A stretch of 64,000 nucleotides of DNA. Source: Selenomonas sp. AB3002 (lineage in GTDB: Bacteria > Bacillota > Negativicutes > Selenomonadales > Selenomonadaceae). Below, piece after piece: positions 8,083 through 16,517 of the stretch. Made by a program: the position numbers and the translations under genes. Under the pieces are notes generated by a model that did not search any database, was not told the DNA's origin, and saw only the letters and a list, made by a program, of their open reading frames with translations. The first letter of the stretch is position 1. The number at the start of each line of letters is the position of its first letter. The stretch covers positions 62,001 through 126,000 of the forward strand of contig NZ_JNIO01000005.1 of NCBI RefSeq assembly GCF_000702545.1, given 5' to 3'.

Positions 8083-8760
8083 TCACTTCATTCCTTTGAA
8101 ACAATTCAATAATGAATTTAAATCATTAAAAGAACAAATAAAAGCATCCGTGTTTTTTGATATTAAAATTGGGAATAATCCACATTTACATGCACCTAAA
8201 TAATCCTTCTCGTAAGAATCACCAACATAGATTATTTTATCTGAGAATGATTTATTTATATCGTTTATAACGAAGTTAAATACATTCTTTGACGGTTTAC
8301 GAAATCCTATGTCAGCACTTGAGTAAATTTTTTTAAAATACCTACCTATCCTAAGCAAACTTAAATATTGCTTCAAACTATCTCCTGAAAAAAGACTGTT
8401 TGTCAGCACAAACATAGGATGACCTTTCTCGTGAAGAAAATCTAATAATTCATTAGCACCAGTCATCAATTTTTCGTTACGACAAATCTTAACAAATTGT
8501 TCTTCTATATATTTAAAATCACCAGTTATTCTAACTTGCATTAACTCTTCAAAAAAACTTAATTGTTCAAAGAAAGATGTTTCTACATATGAACGACCTC
8601 GTTCTGCCAAATATTTAGATTTAAATATGGAAGAAGCATTCAGTAAATCACTGTATTTATTTTGAAAATAATTATTTGCTAACCATTTAAGTGCCACATT
8701 GTAGTTATTTTTTTCATTAGTCAATAATGTGCCGACTAGATCAAATACAATAATAGACAT
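8083..8760 (-). CDS. HAD-superfamily hydrolase
   Basis: 225 residues. Motif I is FDLVGTLL (nucleophile Asp6), motif II is FVLTNS, motif III contains Lys in GFRKPSKNVF and motif IV is YVGDSYEKDYLG. A helical cap (residues 15-85) marks it as a subfamily I (GmhB/PGP-like) enzyme. The residue two after the nucleophile is Val rather than the usual Asp acid/base of phosphatases, so the reaction may not be ordinary phosphate hydrolysis. Start ATG abuts the stop of the upstream histidine phosphatase gene (one base between), indicating an operon. A role in processing a sugar phosphate made by the neighbouring isomerase is likely but inferred. Confidence 0.85.
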   Translation of the reverse strand: MSIIVFDLVGTLLTNEKNNYNVALKWLANNYFQNKYSDLLNASSIFKSKYLAERGRSYVETSFFEQLSFFEELMQVRITGDFKYIEEQFVKICRNEKLMTGANELLDFLHEKGHPMFVLTNSLFSGDSLKQYLSLLRIGRYFKKIYSSADIGFRKPSKNVFNFVINDINKSFSDKIIYVGDSYEKDYLGACKCGLFPILISKNTDAFICSFNDLNSLLNCFKGMK

Positions 8761-8761
8761 T

Positions 8762-9322
8762 TTATAACCTCAATATGTAACCGTCAAGATAATCAACCCA
8801 TTCCCTATCCGAGACCATATAATCTACTAATCCTAAAGAATAACCGGTACAAGCAATTGTTCCAGACTGACTAATATAAAGTGTAATGCCGTTGTTGATA
8901 GAAGTGCATGTAAAAAAATCAAGGATTTTGGTTCTTATTGTAGTAGGATTATACATAGCATCATAATGCATTCCGGTTTTCCATTCAGCGAAAATCTCTC
9001 TACATTTCATTAAATTTGTTAATTTTGCATATTCGATTTCATTTTTTACTTGGATACCAGGTTTGCCCAAATAATTTGACGTTATATAATCATATTTATT
9101 ATTTCCAATGGTAGAAGAAACAATCGTTGCTGTCTCGATACATCTATCCTCAGGGCTTGTGTAAATCAATATTGGCTTTTGTAAAGCGAGAAGTAATTTG
9201 CTAAAATTTATAACATTCTTTCTTCCTATATCCGTTAAAGAAAATTTTTCTACATCCTTCTCTCCATGCCTTATAAATGCACATATCCGATTGCCACTAT
9301 TAAACTGCTCAATATCAATCAT
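8762..9322 (-). CDS. Histidine-phosphatase (phosphoglycerate mutase-like) family protein
   Basis: 186 residues. The signature CAFIRHGEKD near residue 14 is the RHG motif with the phospho-accepting His. The second catalytic Arg and His plausibly lie in YTSPEDRCIETA (near residue 55) and in the ITLYISQSG region, although the usual second His of the fold (S-H-G) reads Q-S-G here. Only 8 bases overlap with the upstream isomerase gene, so translation is coupled. It probably dephosphorylates a small phosphorylated intermediate of the operon pathway; the substrate cannot be named from sequence. Confidence 0.75.
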   Translation of the reverse strand: MIDIEQFNSGNRICAFIRHGEKDVEKFSLTDIGRKNVINFSKLLLALQKPILIYTSPEDRCIETATIVSSTIGNNKYDYITSNYLGKPGIQVKNEIEYAKLTNLMKCREIFAEWKTGMHYDAMYNPTTIRTKILDFFTCTSINNGITLYISQSGTIACTGYSLGLVDYMVSDREWVDYLDGYILRL

Positions 9323-9884
9323 TGGTGTACCTTTCTCTTATTAGTGTCGAAATCATATGGCAAAACATTAAATGCATATCCTCTGAAATTTGCATATTAT
9401 TAACATTTACATGGAGTGAGTAGTTTGATAGTTGTTTTAGTTTACCACCATCGAATCCAACTAGAGAAACAATGGTATTTCCTCTTTGCTTAACAAATTC
9501 TGCTGCTTTTAAAATATTCATTGAGTTTCCACTACATGATATGGCAATAAATATATCAGAAGGCTTCAACATAAATTTCAATTGATGTACATACACATCA
9601 TCATACGAAATATCGTTAGATATAGCTGTTAACATAGACAAATTATCGGCTAAACAAATTGCTGGCATCGTACCTTTAGAAAGGGAAAATGCCATATTTA
9701 AATCATTTTGAAAATGTGAAGCAGTAGATGCCGAACCTCCATTACCACAAATATAAATCCTGCCACCGACATCGTTTGTGGAATTGAAAACATCGCAGAT
9801 TTTCAAAATGTTATCGTGATTAATATTTTGGCAAGATCCTACCACAATATTAACATATGTCTTTAGTATATTTATATACTTCAT
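9315..9884 (-). CDS. SIS-domain phosphosugar isomerase, GmhA/DiaA-like
   Basis: 189 residues, the full length of a GmhA-type SIS protein. The hallmark ICGNGGSASTASHFQNDL (about residues 45-62), then ISCSGNSMNIL and the C-terminal SEDMHLMFCHMI match the sedoheptulose-7-phosphate isomerase pattern. In the known pathway this enzyme makes D-glycero-D-manno-heptose 7-phosphate for nucleotide-activated heptoses. The HAD, histidine phosphatase and nucleotidyltransferase beside it would suit the next steps. It overlaps the upstream gene by 4 bp (ATGA). DiaA, a non-enzymatic relative, is an alternative. Confidence 0.85.
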   Translation of the reverse strand: MKYINILKTYVNIVVGSCQNINHDNILKICDVFNSTNDVGGRIYICGNGGSASTASHFQNDLNMAFSLSKGTMPAICLADNLSMLTAISNDISYDDVYVHQLKFMLKPSDIFIAISCSGNSMNILKAAEFVKQRGNTIVSLVGFDGGKLKQLSNYSLHVNVNNMQISEDMHLMFCHMISTLIRERYTND

Positions 9885-11092
9885 ATTTTATCATCCCCAC
9901 ATATAAAGCTTAAAAGTTCACTAAACATTTCTTTATAGTAGCCACTTTGATAATGAGATGGTGAAGCACCGCCAATTAATGGAGTGTTAATATCACTTTT
10001 CCAATTTGTTTTTCTCTTATCTAAATATATTGCAGATGAAAATTCTCGCAGAAAAGCCTGATCTACATAATCCCATGCACAATTAGTATCTGATATCCAC
10101 TCCATCTTGTCATTCCATACAGTTGTAGTTTGTGTATCAGTATCAATTTTATATTTACAGAGTCTACCCCCAACCAAAACAATATTCCTTATTTTAAATA
10201 CCGATAAAAGTGAATGAAATTTTTTAACACTTTTCTTATATAGATGTAAATGTTCTTTTGAGCCTGGATATATAACTTTGCACGAAGAGAAAAAACGCTT
10301 AAAAATGGACTCTGAAAAATATTTATTATAAGTCAAGTAACTGTTATCTTGAAACTTTATGACTGGGCAAGTTGCATCTATATAATTATCAACAACGATT
10401 AATTGGCAGTTGTAAGATTCTAGAATTTTTTTTAAGTCCTTATTAAATTCTACATTTACATACTTTCCAGCATCTCCAGTTATCAAATCGTCTATATTTA
10501 AATAATCGTATTTAATTGGAGCAGATAAAAGAGAAATGAAAGAATTATGAAATAAAGTTTTCCTCACGGAAAAATACTGTTTGTACGATGGATTGAAGAA
10601 AGAATCGGATTTAAATATGCTCCTACTAAAGCATGAACTTATGCATAAAACATTAATAGGCAAGTTTTTAACATCCTCAAAGAAAGGCTTGTTTATGTGT
10701 TGAAACTCTAACATTTTCTTTTCTGTATATACAGCACTTTTATATACATTGTACTTTACAGAAAAATGTATACTGTTTTCAACAACAAAAACAATAATAT
10801 TATTTATATCTACGTTATAAATCTTATCAGAAATTGAATAAAATATTCTCTTGCTTTTGTTGCAAATAGAAAGTTTGAACTCATGATTCGGAAACTGTTC
10901 AAAAAATCTTAGCAGAGTAGATATCTTCGTCATTATAATTTTCTTTGTATTATCAACAAACAAAGAAAAAATATATGGATAGTGCTTATTGACATCTTCA
11001 AGCCATCCCTCAATTTTTTCAAATCCAGAAAATCGAAGCATAAGTTCTTCAGAATTAAATTCAATACCTTGGATTTGTACATCAAACATCAT
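9881..11092 (-). CDS. DUF6270-like protein (SGNH-type fold suspected)
   Basis: 403 residues. The middle holds VLCISSCFSRSIFKSD (near residue 150), resembling the G-S-C-x-x-R-D block at the start of DUF6270 domains. The C-terminus has the conserved-looking NTPLIGGASPSHYQSGYYKE. DUF6270 proteins occur in surface-glycan and secondary-metabolite clusters and are thought to be SGNH/GDSL-like hydrolases or acyltransferases. The N-terminal 130 residues are a separate beta-rich region with no recognised family. It overlaps the upstream nucleotidyltransferase gene by 11 bp. Function in this operon is not known. Confidence 0.6.
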   Translation of the reverse strand: MMFDVQIQGIEFNSEELMLRFSGFEKIEGWLEDVNKHYPYIFSLFVDNTKKIIMTKISTLLRFFEQFPNHEFKLSICNKSKRIFYSISDKIYNVDINNIIVFVVENSIHFSVKYNVYKSAVYTEKKMLEFQHINKPFFEDVKNLPINVLCISSCFSRSIFKSDSFFNPSYKQYFSVRKTLFHNSFISLLSAPIKYDYLNIDDLITGDAGKYVNVEFNKDLKKILESYNCQLIVVDNYIDATCPVIKFQDNSYLTYNKYFSESIFKRFFSSCKVIYPGSKEHLHLYKKSVKKFHSLLSVFKIRNIVLVGGRLCKYKIDTDTQTTTVWNDKMEWISDTNCAWDYVDQAFLREFSSAIYLDKRKTNWKSDINTPLIGGASPSHYQSGYYKEMFSELLSFICGDDKI

Positions 11093-12254
11093 TTTTATTA
11101 ATCAGCTCCCAGCCTCTTGAAACTATATTACTTAAACTGTTAATTGAATCGATTATCTGGAAAGTCATATTATCTATGTGATATTCGTTATATAACATAT
11201 CATCTAATTCTTTAGTTGAAAACATTAGATGACATTTAGTACTCAACGGAATATTTATTCTCTTTAATAATAATTCTATTTTGTCCCAGTAGAAAATCAT
11301 GTTTATGAAATTTTTTCTTAAATCCTCTATATATTTTTCTCCAAAATATTCGCAGAGTACACGGCTGTAAAAAACATCATTCATATTCATGGAATATCCG
11401 CTTAGCCAATCAAGTTTTCTGCGAAGAAAAGAAATCATAATATACATTGATACTATTGTATCTTTAAATGCTCTTTTTAAGTATGATACCTCTACCTCTC
11501 CATCAAAATAATAAATATGCTGATAATACTTGTAATCTAAGAAAATGTCATTTTGTATTTCCAAATTTGATAAATCACCCAAAAAATCATGTGGAGTTGT
11601 ATTTTCTAAAATCTCAATGGAATATAAACAGTCAATATTACAACGCAGTTTATATTTCTCTTCATAGCCTTCAATCAAAGCATCATAGTTTCTAACATTT
11701 TTTATGCTCATTATATTTTCACTAAGTGACTCCTGCCGACACTTATATTGGATGTTGCCATTATCAAATTTTAGTATATACAGATTGTCGCTTTCCGATA
11801 AATAATCATATTCATGTGTTATCGGATAATGTTGGAATTTACCGTGTATATGATCAATAGGATGTTCAAAAATATTAATTATCGAATAGTTAATTAGTTC
11901 CTCAACATTCTCATATATCTCCTTTTTCTTTTCGTCATAACAAATAGTCAAATCGGTATCGCTCTCTATACGATCCGTGTGCTTTGTAAGACTGCCAAAC
12001 TCATATATCAAACATTTATCAGGTAAAAATGCGCGGAATTTACTTAGCACAGTCTTTATAACATACTGCCTTAAATCACGGTACATATCTCTAAATTCAA
12101 AGTAGTATTCCTTGTTTGGAAGCACGATATCACTAATGATGTTGTAATTGTCGAAAAGAATTTTCTTCTTAGCATTAAAATCATTTTTCAACGAAGTAAG
12201 AAAGATGACATAGTCATCATAATCTATAATATTTTCACAATTAAATACAAACAT
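11082..12254 (-). CDS. Minimal nucleotidyltransferase-fold protein
   Basis: 390 residues. Near residue 85, YEFGSLTKHTDRIESDTDLT carries the polymerase-beta-type signature: G-S followed by D-x-D (SDTDL). The remainder is helical and A+T-rich in codon choice. The layout resembles DUF294-like or PII-uridylyltransferase-like proteins, which transfer a nucleotide to protein or small molecule. In this operon a plausible role is nucleotide activation of a sugar phosphate. An alternative is a toxin-type transferase paired with the HEPN protein at 7490-7993, as in MNT/HEPN systems, although those are usually much shorter. Start ATG with AGGATGAG upstream, 3 bases after the carbamoyltransferase stop. 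Confidence 0.7.
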   Translation of the reverse strand: MFVFNCENIIDYDDYVIFLTSLKNDFNAKKKILFDNYNIISDIVLPNKEYYFEFRDMYRDLRQYVIKTVLSKFRAFLPDKCLIYEFGSLTKHTDRIESDTDLTICYDEKKKEIYENVEELINYSIINIFEHPIDHIHGKFQHYPITHEYDYLSESDNLYILKFDNGNIQYKCRQESLSENIMSIKNVRNYDALIEGYEEKYKLRCNIDCLYSIEILENTTPHDFLGDLSNLEIQNDIFLDYKYYQHIYYFDGEVEVSYLKRAFKDTIVSMYIMISFLRRKLDWLSGYSMNMNDVFYSRVLCEYFGEKYIEDLRKNFINMIFYWDKIELLLKRINIPLSTKCHLMFSTKELDDMLYNEYHIDNMTFQIIDSINSLSNIVSRGWELINKNDV

Positions 12255-12257
12255 AAC

Positions 12258-13937
12258 TCATCCTTTTTCAATTATCAAATTACCTATCACTAAAACATCT
12301 AAGTTCATTTTCAAAAAGCACTCAATAGCATCCTTAGGTGTATTCACCAGAGGTTCACCACGATTATTAAAAGATGTGTTGCATAAAACGGGAACACCTG
12401 TTAATTTATAAAAAGCATTTAATAGGGAATAATATCTAATTTGTGCGGGAGTAACTGCCTGCGGCCGTGCAGTATTATCAACATGAACAGTAGCAGCAAT
12501 ATCCCTACGCTTATTCTCTTTAACCATTGCTGCTACATTCATGAAGTATTTTGATTCAGGTTGACCATCAAAATACTCGGTATATTTTTCAATCATAATA
12601 CTCGGTGCGATTGGGCGCCACATTTCTCTTTGTTTAATTGTATTTAATTTTATTAAACTACGTCTATTTCTTGGATCAGCCAATATACTACGATAACCTA
12701 AAGCCCTGGGGCCAGCTTCAAAAGCACCTTGCATCCATCCAACAATTTTTTCTTCAGCTATCAATTTGGCTACATAATCATATAGTTCTTTATCTTCAAG
12801 TGAAAAGTATTTTACTTTATCATTATAGTTTTTTAAAACTATTTTTGTGTAATCATCTGTATACGAGATACCTAAACCTGATAGTACGAGCGGTGTATTA
12901 GTAAATGGTTTGCCATACAGCTGGTAATACAATTCAAGAGCAGACCCAACTGCGGTTCCCGCATCTGATGCAAAAGGAGGAATAAATATATTCTTAAACA
13001 AACCAGATTGCTCGATTTTTCCATTAGCCGAACAGTTTAAAGCAATCCCACCAGCTATAACCAAGCTGTCAAAAGTGGTGACATCCTTTAGCTCGGCAAC
13101 AAAATCTAGCAAAACATCCTCTAAAGCCTTCTGAGCAGAAGCTGCAAAGTTTGCATAACTCATTATTTCATCATTATTGCCTGATTGATATGGAAAACAA
13201 TTTTCCAAAAAATATTTTGCTAATTGCTCAGTCCTTATATTAATCGAATTGAATATTCCTTCATTTTCGACACTCGGTAGGCATTTAAACAGAAGTTTAT
13301 CTCTTGAAGGCTCAAGCGGCATCTTCATAGTAGGTTTACCATATGATGCCAGTCCCATGAACTTACCGACTTCTCTGTACTTTCCATATAGACCAGCATA
13401 TCTAGCTGCTCTATTGTAAAATATTCCCAATGAGTTTTGTATATTTACTTGCTTAAAAAAACTTATTTCTCCATTGTTATTGACTAAGCCGAGAGACGTA
13501 GATGCATCTTCTCCTCTATTATCTACGACTAGAATAGCACACTCCTTATATCCACTCAATCTATACGCACTTGCTGCATGTGAGAGATGGTGTCTAATCG
13601 GGTATATCGGGGGTAATTTCTCCCCAAATATATGTCTTGGTAAAAATCTATTCTTATCTTCAAAAATAGTATACTTCGCCTTTTCCTCCTCAGACATTTC
13701 GTACACTTTATTTCTATAGTTCCAATCCATACCGATGGAAATTGCAGAGACATCATTCATTGATATACCTGCACTATTTAGGCATTCCATAATAGCTTCT
13801 ACCGGAGCTTCGCCTAATGCTAATTTGTTGCGACTTATACGTTCCTGCTCAATAAAACTAATCAATTCGCCGTTCCTTATCAATGCTGCCGCAGAGTCAT
13901 GATTTCCTATATTTAATCCTAATACAAATGTTTCCAT
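12258..13937 (-). CDS. NodU/CmcH-family O-carbamoyltransferase
   Basis: 559 residues, complete. The N-terminal Kae1-like domain starts LGLNIGNHDSAAALIRNGE and contains the metal-binding HHLSHAASAY (near residue 118). The C-terminal YrdC-like-associated domain has GWMQGAFEAGPRALGYRSIL and REMWRPIAPS, both hallmark motifs. The enzymes use carbamoyl phosphate and ATP to carbamoylate a hydroxyl on a sugar or antibiotic. Here the acceptor may be the activated sugar built by neighbouring enzymes. It sits 13 bp after the large HAD gene. The family assignment is firm; the acceptor is unknown. Confidence 0.95.
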   Translation of the reverse strand: METFVLGLNIGNHDSAAALIRNGELISFIEQERISRNKLALGEAPVEAIMECLNSAGISMNDVSAISIGMDWNYRNKVYEMSEEEKAKYTIFEDKNRFLPRHIFGEKLPPIYPIRHHLSHAASAYRLSGYKECAILVVDNRGEDASTSLGLVNNNGEISFFKQVNIQNSLGIFYNRAARYAGLYGKYREVGKFMGLASYGKPTMKMPLEPSRDKLLFKCLPSVENEGIFNSINIRTEQLAKYFLENCFPYQSGNNDEIMSYANFAASAQKALEDVLLDFVAELKDVTTFDSLVIAGGIALNCSANGKIEQSGLFKNIFIPPFASDAGTAVGSALELYYQLYGKPFTNTPLVLSGLGISYTDDYTKIVLKNYNDKVKYFSLEDKELYDYVAKLIAEEKIVGWMQGAFEAGPRALGYRSILADPRNRRSLIKLNTIKQREMWRPIAPSIMIEKYTEYFDGQPESKYFMNVAAMVKENKRRDIAATVHVDNTARPQAVTPAQIRYYSLLNAFYKLTGVPVLCNTSFNNRGEPLVNTPKDAIECFLKMNLDVLVIGNLIIEKG

Positions 13938-13950
13938 TTCTCTCTCCTAA

Positions 13951-15834
13951 TTATTCATTTTTATACAGAAAAGATAACCATGTTTCTTCAGATACATCAT
14001 CTGCATCATACAATTTACCACGTGCAATTATCAATTTTGCAAGGATGCTATCCATTCTTTTACTTGAATTCTTTAATTCGTTAAATGGCAAATATGCATC
14101 ATAGGCCGAAATATTCAATATAAATGAATCACGACTAAAAAATTCTATATATTGTTTAACAAAATCTGTTACGCCCTTTGTAATATCTCGTATTAACGAA
14201 TAATTCTCTTTTTCCTCGCGATCAAAGGATAATCCATGGCTAGTATAACCAAGGAATGATGGTGTACATGACTGGGTGAAGATCTCTAGCAGTAAATTGT
14301 TTTTTTTCGTACCCATATTAATATGGATATCCATTAAGTCTCGGTTTAAATTTGATGAAAAAAGATATGAATGTATTGTTTTATCCATGGTATATAAAGC
14401 GGCCATATTGTCGATGGGTTGTTTATATCCAGCAAGTAACGCATATACTTTGCATTCTAAATTTAAGTATTTATTTATAATTTTTTTTATTATTAAAGGC
14501 CCGGTACCAGCCCAGCCCACATCTACAATAGCAATTTGTTTTGAATTACCAACGGCATTTCTAACAGCATCAAATGTAGCTACTATATCCTTACGAAAAG
14601 CATCAATAATAAATGTTTTATTATCATAAAAGAGTTTTTCAACAATTGGAGCGGTTGTAGTTGTTAATAAAGTGTCCCTTGTCAGTGAATATTCTTTAAG
14701 TTTATATATTAATTCATCGATATCAAAGAATTCTAATAAATGTTCGATTTTAATATTGTAAAGGCCTCGTGATTTATGCCAAATCATTCTTTGACAAAAT
14801 TCATAGAAATTTTCAAGTGCAGTGATTTTCATACCAGCAAGACGAGACCAATAGAAGTATTCCCATTGTTTGTGACAAGGAAGTAAATCATACATTTTAC
14901 TGTATACATCCCCGTCTCTAGATAAAAACAATATCTTATCAATATCCAAATCATTTACGAAATTATTTATCCATTGAACAAATCCTAGAACATATATACC
15001 TCCGTAAATAAATCCTAATTTATATGCCTCACTATACATATTATTGCTAGTATAGAGGTGCCTATTTACTATAGCTGAATAAACTCTACTAGTGATATAT
15101 GACATATTGGGAATTCTTGTTCTACCACCAATATCATTTACATTTCTATAATAGTATGAATCAAGACCAGCTTCTAATGCATTTTTTACATCACTATCAT
15201 AATTATCACCGACATGAATGATTTTTTTCCCTTGGTATACTTGCTTTAGATAATGAAATAAATCTCCATATTTTTTTGACTTATTTAATTCAGATGAAAC
15301 ATACACGTTTTCAAAATATGGATACTTATTTATTTTAAGTAACTCCGCAATTTGTTGTGATGACAAATACATATCCGAGCATATGACAATTTTTTTCTTG
15401 GAAGCAACACATAAATCGACAATTTCTTTCATGTATTGATTTGCTATACAGTAATGTTTTTCCAATTCATATTCTAACTGTGCAGTTTTTTTAGGGTCCA
15501 AGTTAGTTTTATGCGAAATCAGGTGGTATATTTCATCTATTGTCACATTATCATGAGAATATTTTCGATTTTTTTCAGTTCTGACCTCATTTTCCGAATC
15601 TACTCTTATCTTGGAAAATTTATAGATACCTAGTTTTTCTTCCATGATTGAAAATAATACTCTAGGGCTTGTAAACGGGCGCATAATTAACGTACCGAAA
15701 ACATCAAATGAAATTACATCGTATTCACATAACCTCTCTACTAGCTCCATGACAGGCAATCTGCTATTTTCTTGAGAATAAAATGGATCAATACTGTTTA
15801 ACTCTGTGGGAGCGATATTTTCATAATTATACAT
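13951..15834 (-). CDS. Large HAD-like protein (COG5610-type)
   Basis: 627 residues. A HAD domain occupies the first 230: motif I is SFDVFGTLIMRP with Phe at the usual acid/base position, motif II is VICSDMYLSSQQI and motif IV is IHVGDNYDSDVKNALEAG. Residues 260-620 form a second domain with KILFLSRDGDVYSKMYDL and IAIVDVGWAGTGPLIIKK. This two-domain build matches proteins found in capsule and glycan clusters. The second Asp of motif I is missing, so the HAD part may not be a simple phosphatase. First gene of the A+T-rich operon, with GGGGAGAG before the ATG. Confidence 0.8.
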   Translation of the reverse strand: MYNYENIAPTELNSIDPFYSQENSRLPVMELVERLCEYDVISFDVFGTLIMRPFTSPRVLFSIMEEKLGIYKFSKIRVDSENEVRTEKNRKYSHDNVTIDEIYHLISHKTNLDPKKTAQLEYELEKHYCIANQYMKEIVDLCVASKKKIVICSDMYLSSQQIAELLKINKYPYFENVYVSSELNKSKKYGDLFHYLKQVYQGKKIIHVGDNYDSDVKNALEAGLDSYYYRNVNDIGGRTRIPNMSYITSRVYSAIVNRHLYTSNNMYSEAYKLGFIYGGIYVLGFVQWINNFVNDLDIDKILFLSRDGDVYSKMYDLLPCHKQWEYFYWSRLAGMKITALENFYEFCQRMIWHKSRGLYNIKIEHLLEFFDIDELIYKLKEYSLTRDTLLTTTTAPIVEKLFYDNKTFIIDAFRKDIVATFDAVRNAVGNSKQIAIVDVGWAGTGPLIIKKIINKYLNLECKVYALLAGYKQPIDNMAALYTMDKTIHSYLFSSNLNRDLMDIHINMGTKKNNLLLEIFTQSCTPSFLGYTSHGLSFDREEKENYSLIRDITKGVTDFVKQYIEFFSRDSFILNISAYDAYLPFNELKNSSKRMDSILAKLIIARGKLYDADDVSEETWLSFLYKNE

Positions 15835-15939
15835 CTTAGTTCTCTCCCCAATAATATACGCACATGAATCGATTGATTTGATAATTAAGTGTGCATCTTT
15901 AGGTCAGCATTCATTTAAGTCACTTAATTAATTTATCCG

Positions 15940-16512
15940 TCATATATCTATCGGCCATCCATTTATCCCAATAATATTTGTCGAAACCCTAATTTCTGTA
16001 CTGTGTACACCGTGCTCATACTCTACTCCCTCATTATAGCGATTGCTGAGGAACATCACACGCTGATTGGTAGAGCCAACCCAATCTCGATTTCCATCGT
16101 AAAGAGCTTCGACAAATTCTCCGTCCACCAAAATGTCAGTATTTTTTAATAGCAAATCGATGCTATTATCGTTCATTATCAATAAATCTTGGTATTTGTA
16201 TCCAGTAAAGAGCAATACAGAAAGTCCTGCATCTTGACATTTAAGCGCAAGCTCAGCAAATCCTTCTGCTTGCAGTATTGGTTCACCACCTATAAAAGAC
16301 ACCCCCTCGATATCATTCTCAGTTTTGGAATTTAAGATGACCTCCATTAATTTATTAACATCTACGAGGTGCTTACGCTTCATCGGCTGCATATGAGGAT
16401 TACAACAGCCCGGGCAACGTCGCAAGCACCCCTGACACCATATGGCGAAACGTTTGCCCGGACCTTCTGCTTCAGTACACGGACGAATCGCTGATAAATT
16501 TAAGTATGCCAT
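15940..16512 (-). CDS. Radical SAM 4Fe-4S single-cluster protein (NrdG-like)
   Basis: 190 residues. The cluster ligands are the C-x3-C-x2-C in CLRRCPGC (near residue 29), and the S-adenosylmethionine motif GGEP follows in SFIGGEPILQAEGF. The length and the start (LNLSAIRPCTEAEGPGKR) match activating enzymes like NrdG, but no glycyl-radical partner is encoded nearby. It follows the ClpB-like gene by 5 bp, so the pair belongs to the 16-32 kb operon. In this setting it may modify a protein or small molecule made by the island. The target is unknown. Confidence 0.9.
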   Translation of the reverse strand: MAYLNLSAIRPCTEAEGPGKRFAIWCQGCLRRCPGCCNPHMQPMKRKHLVDVNKLMEVILNSKTENDIEGVSFIGGEPILQAEGFAELALKCQDAGLSVLLFTGYKYQDLLIMNDNSIDLLLKNTDILVDGEFVEALYDGNRDWVGSTNQRVMFLSNRYNEGVEYEHGVHSTEIRVSTNIIGINGWPIDI

Positions 16513-16517
16513 AGTAC

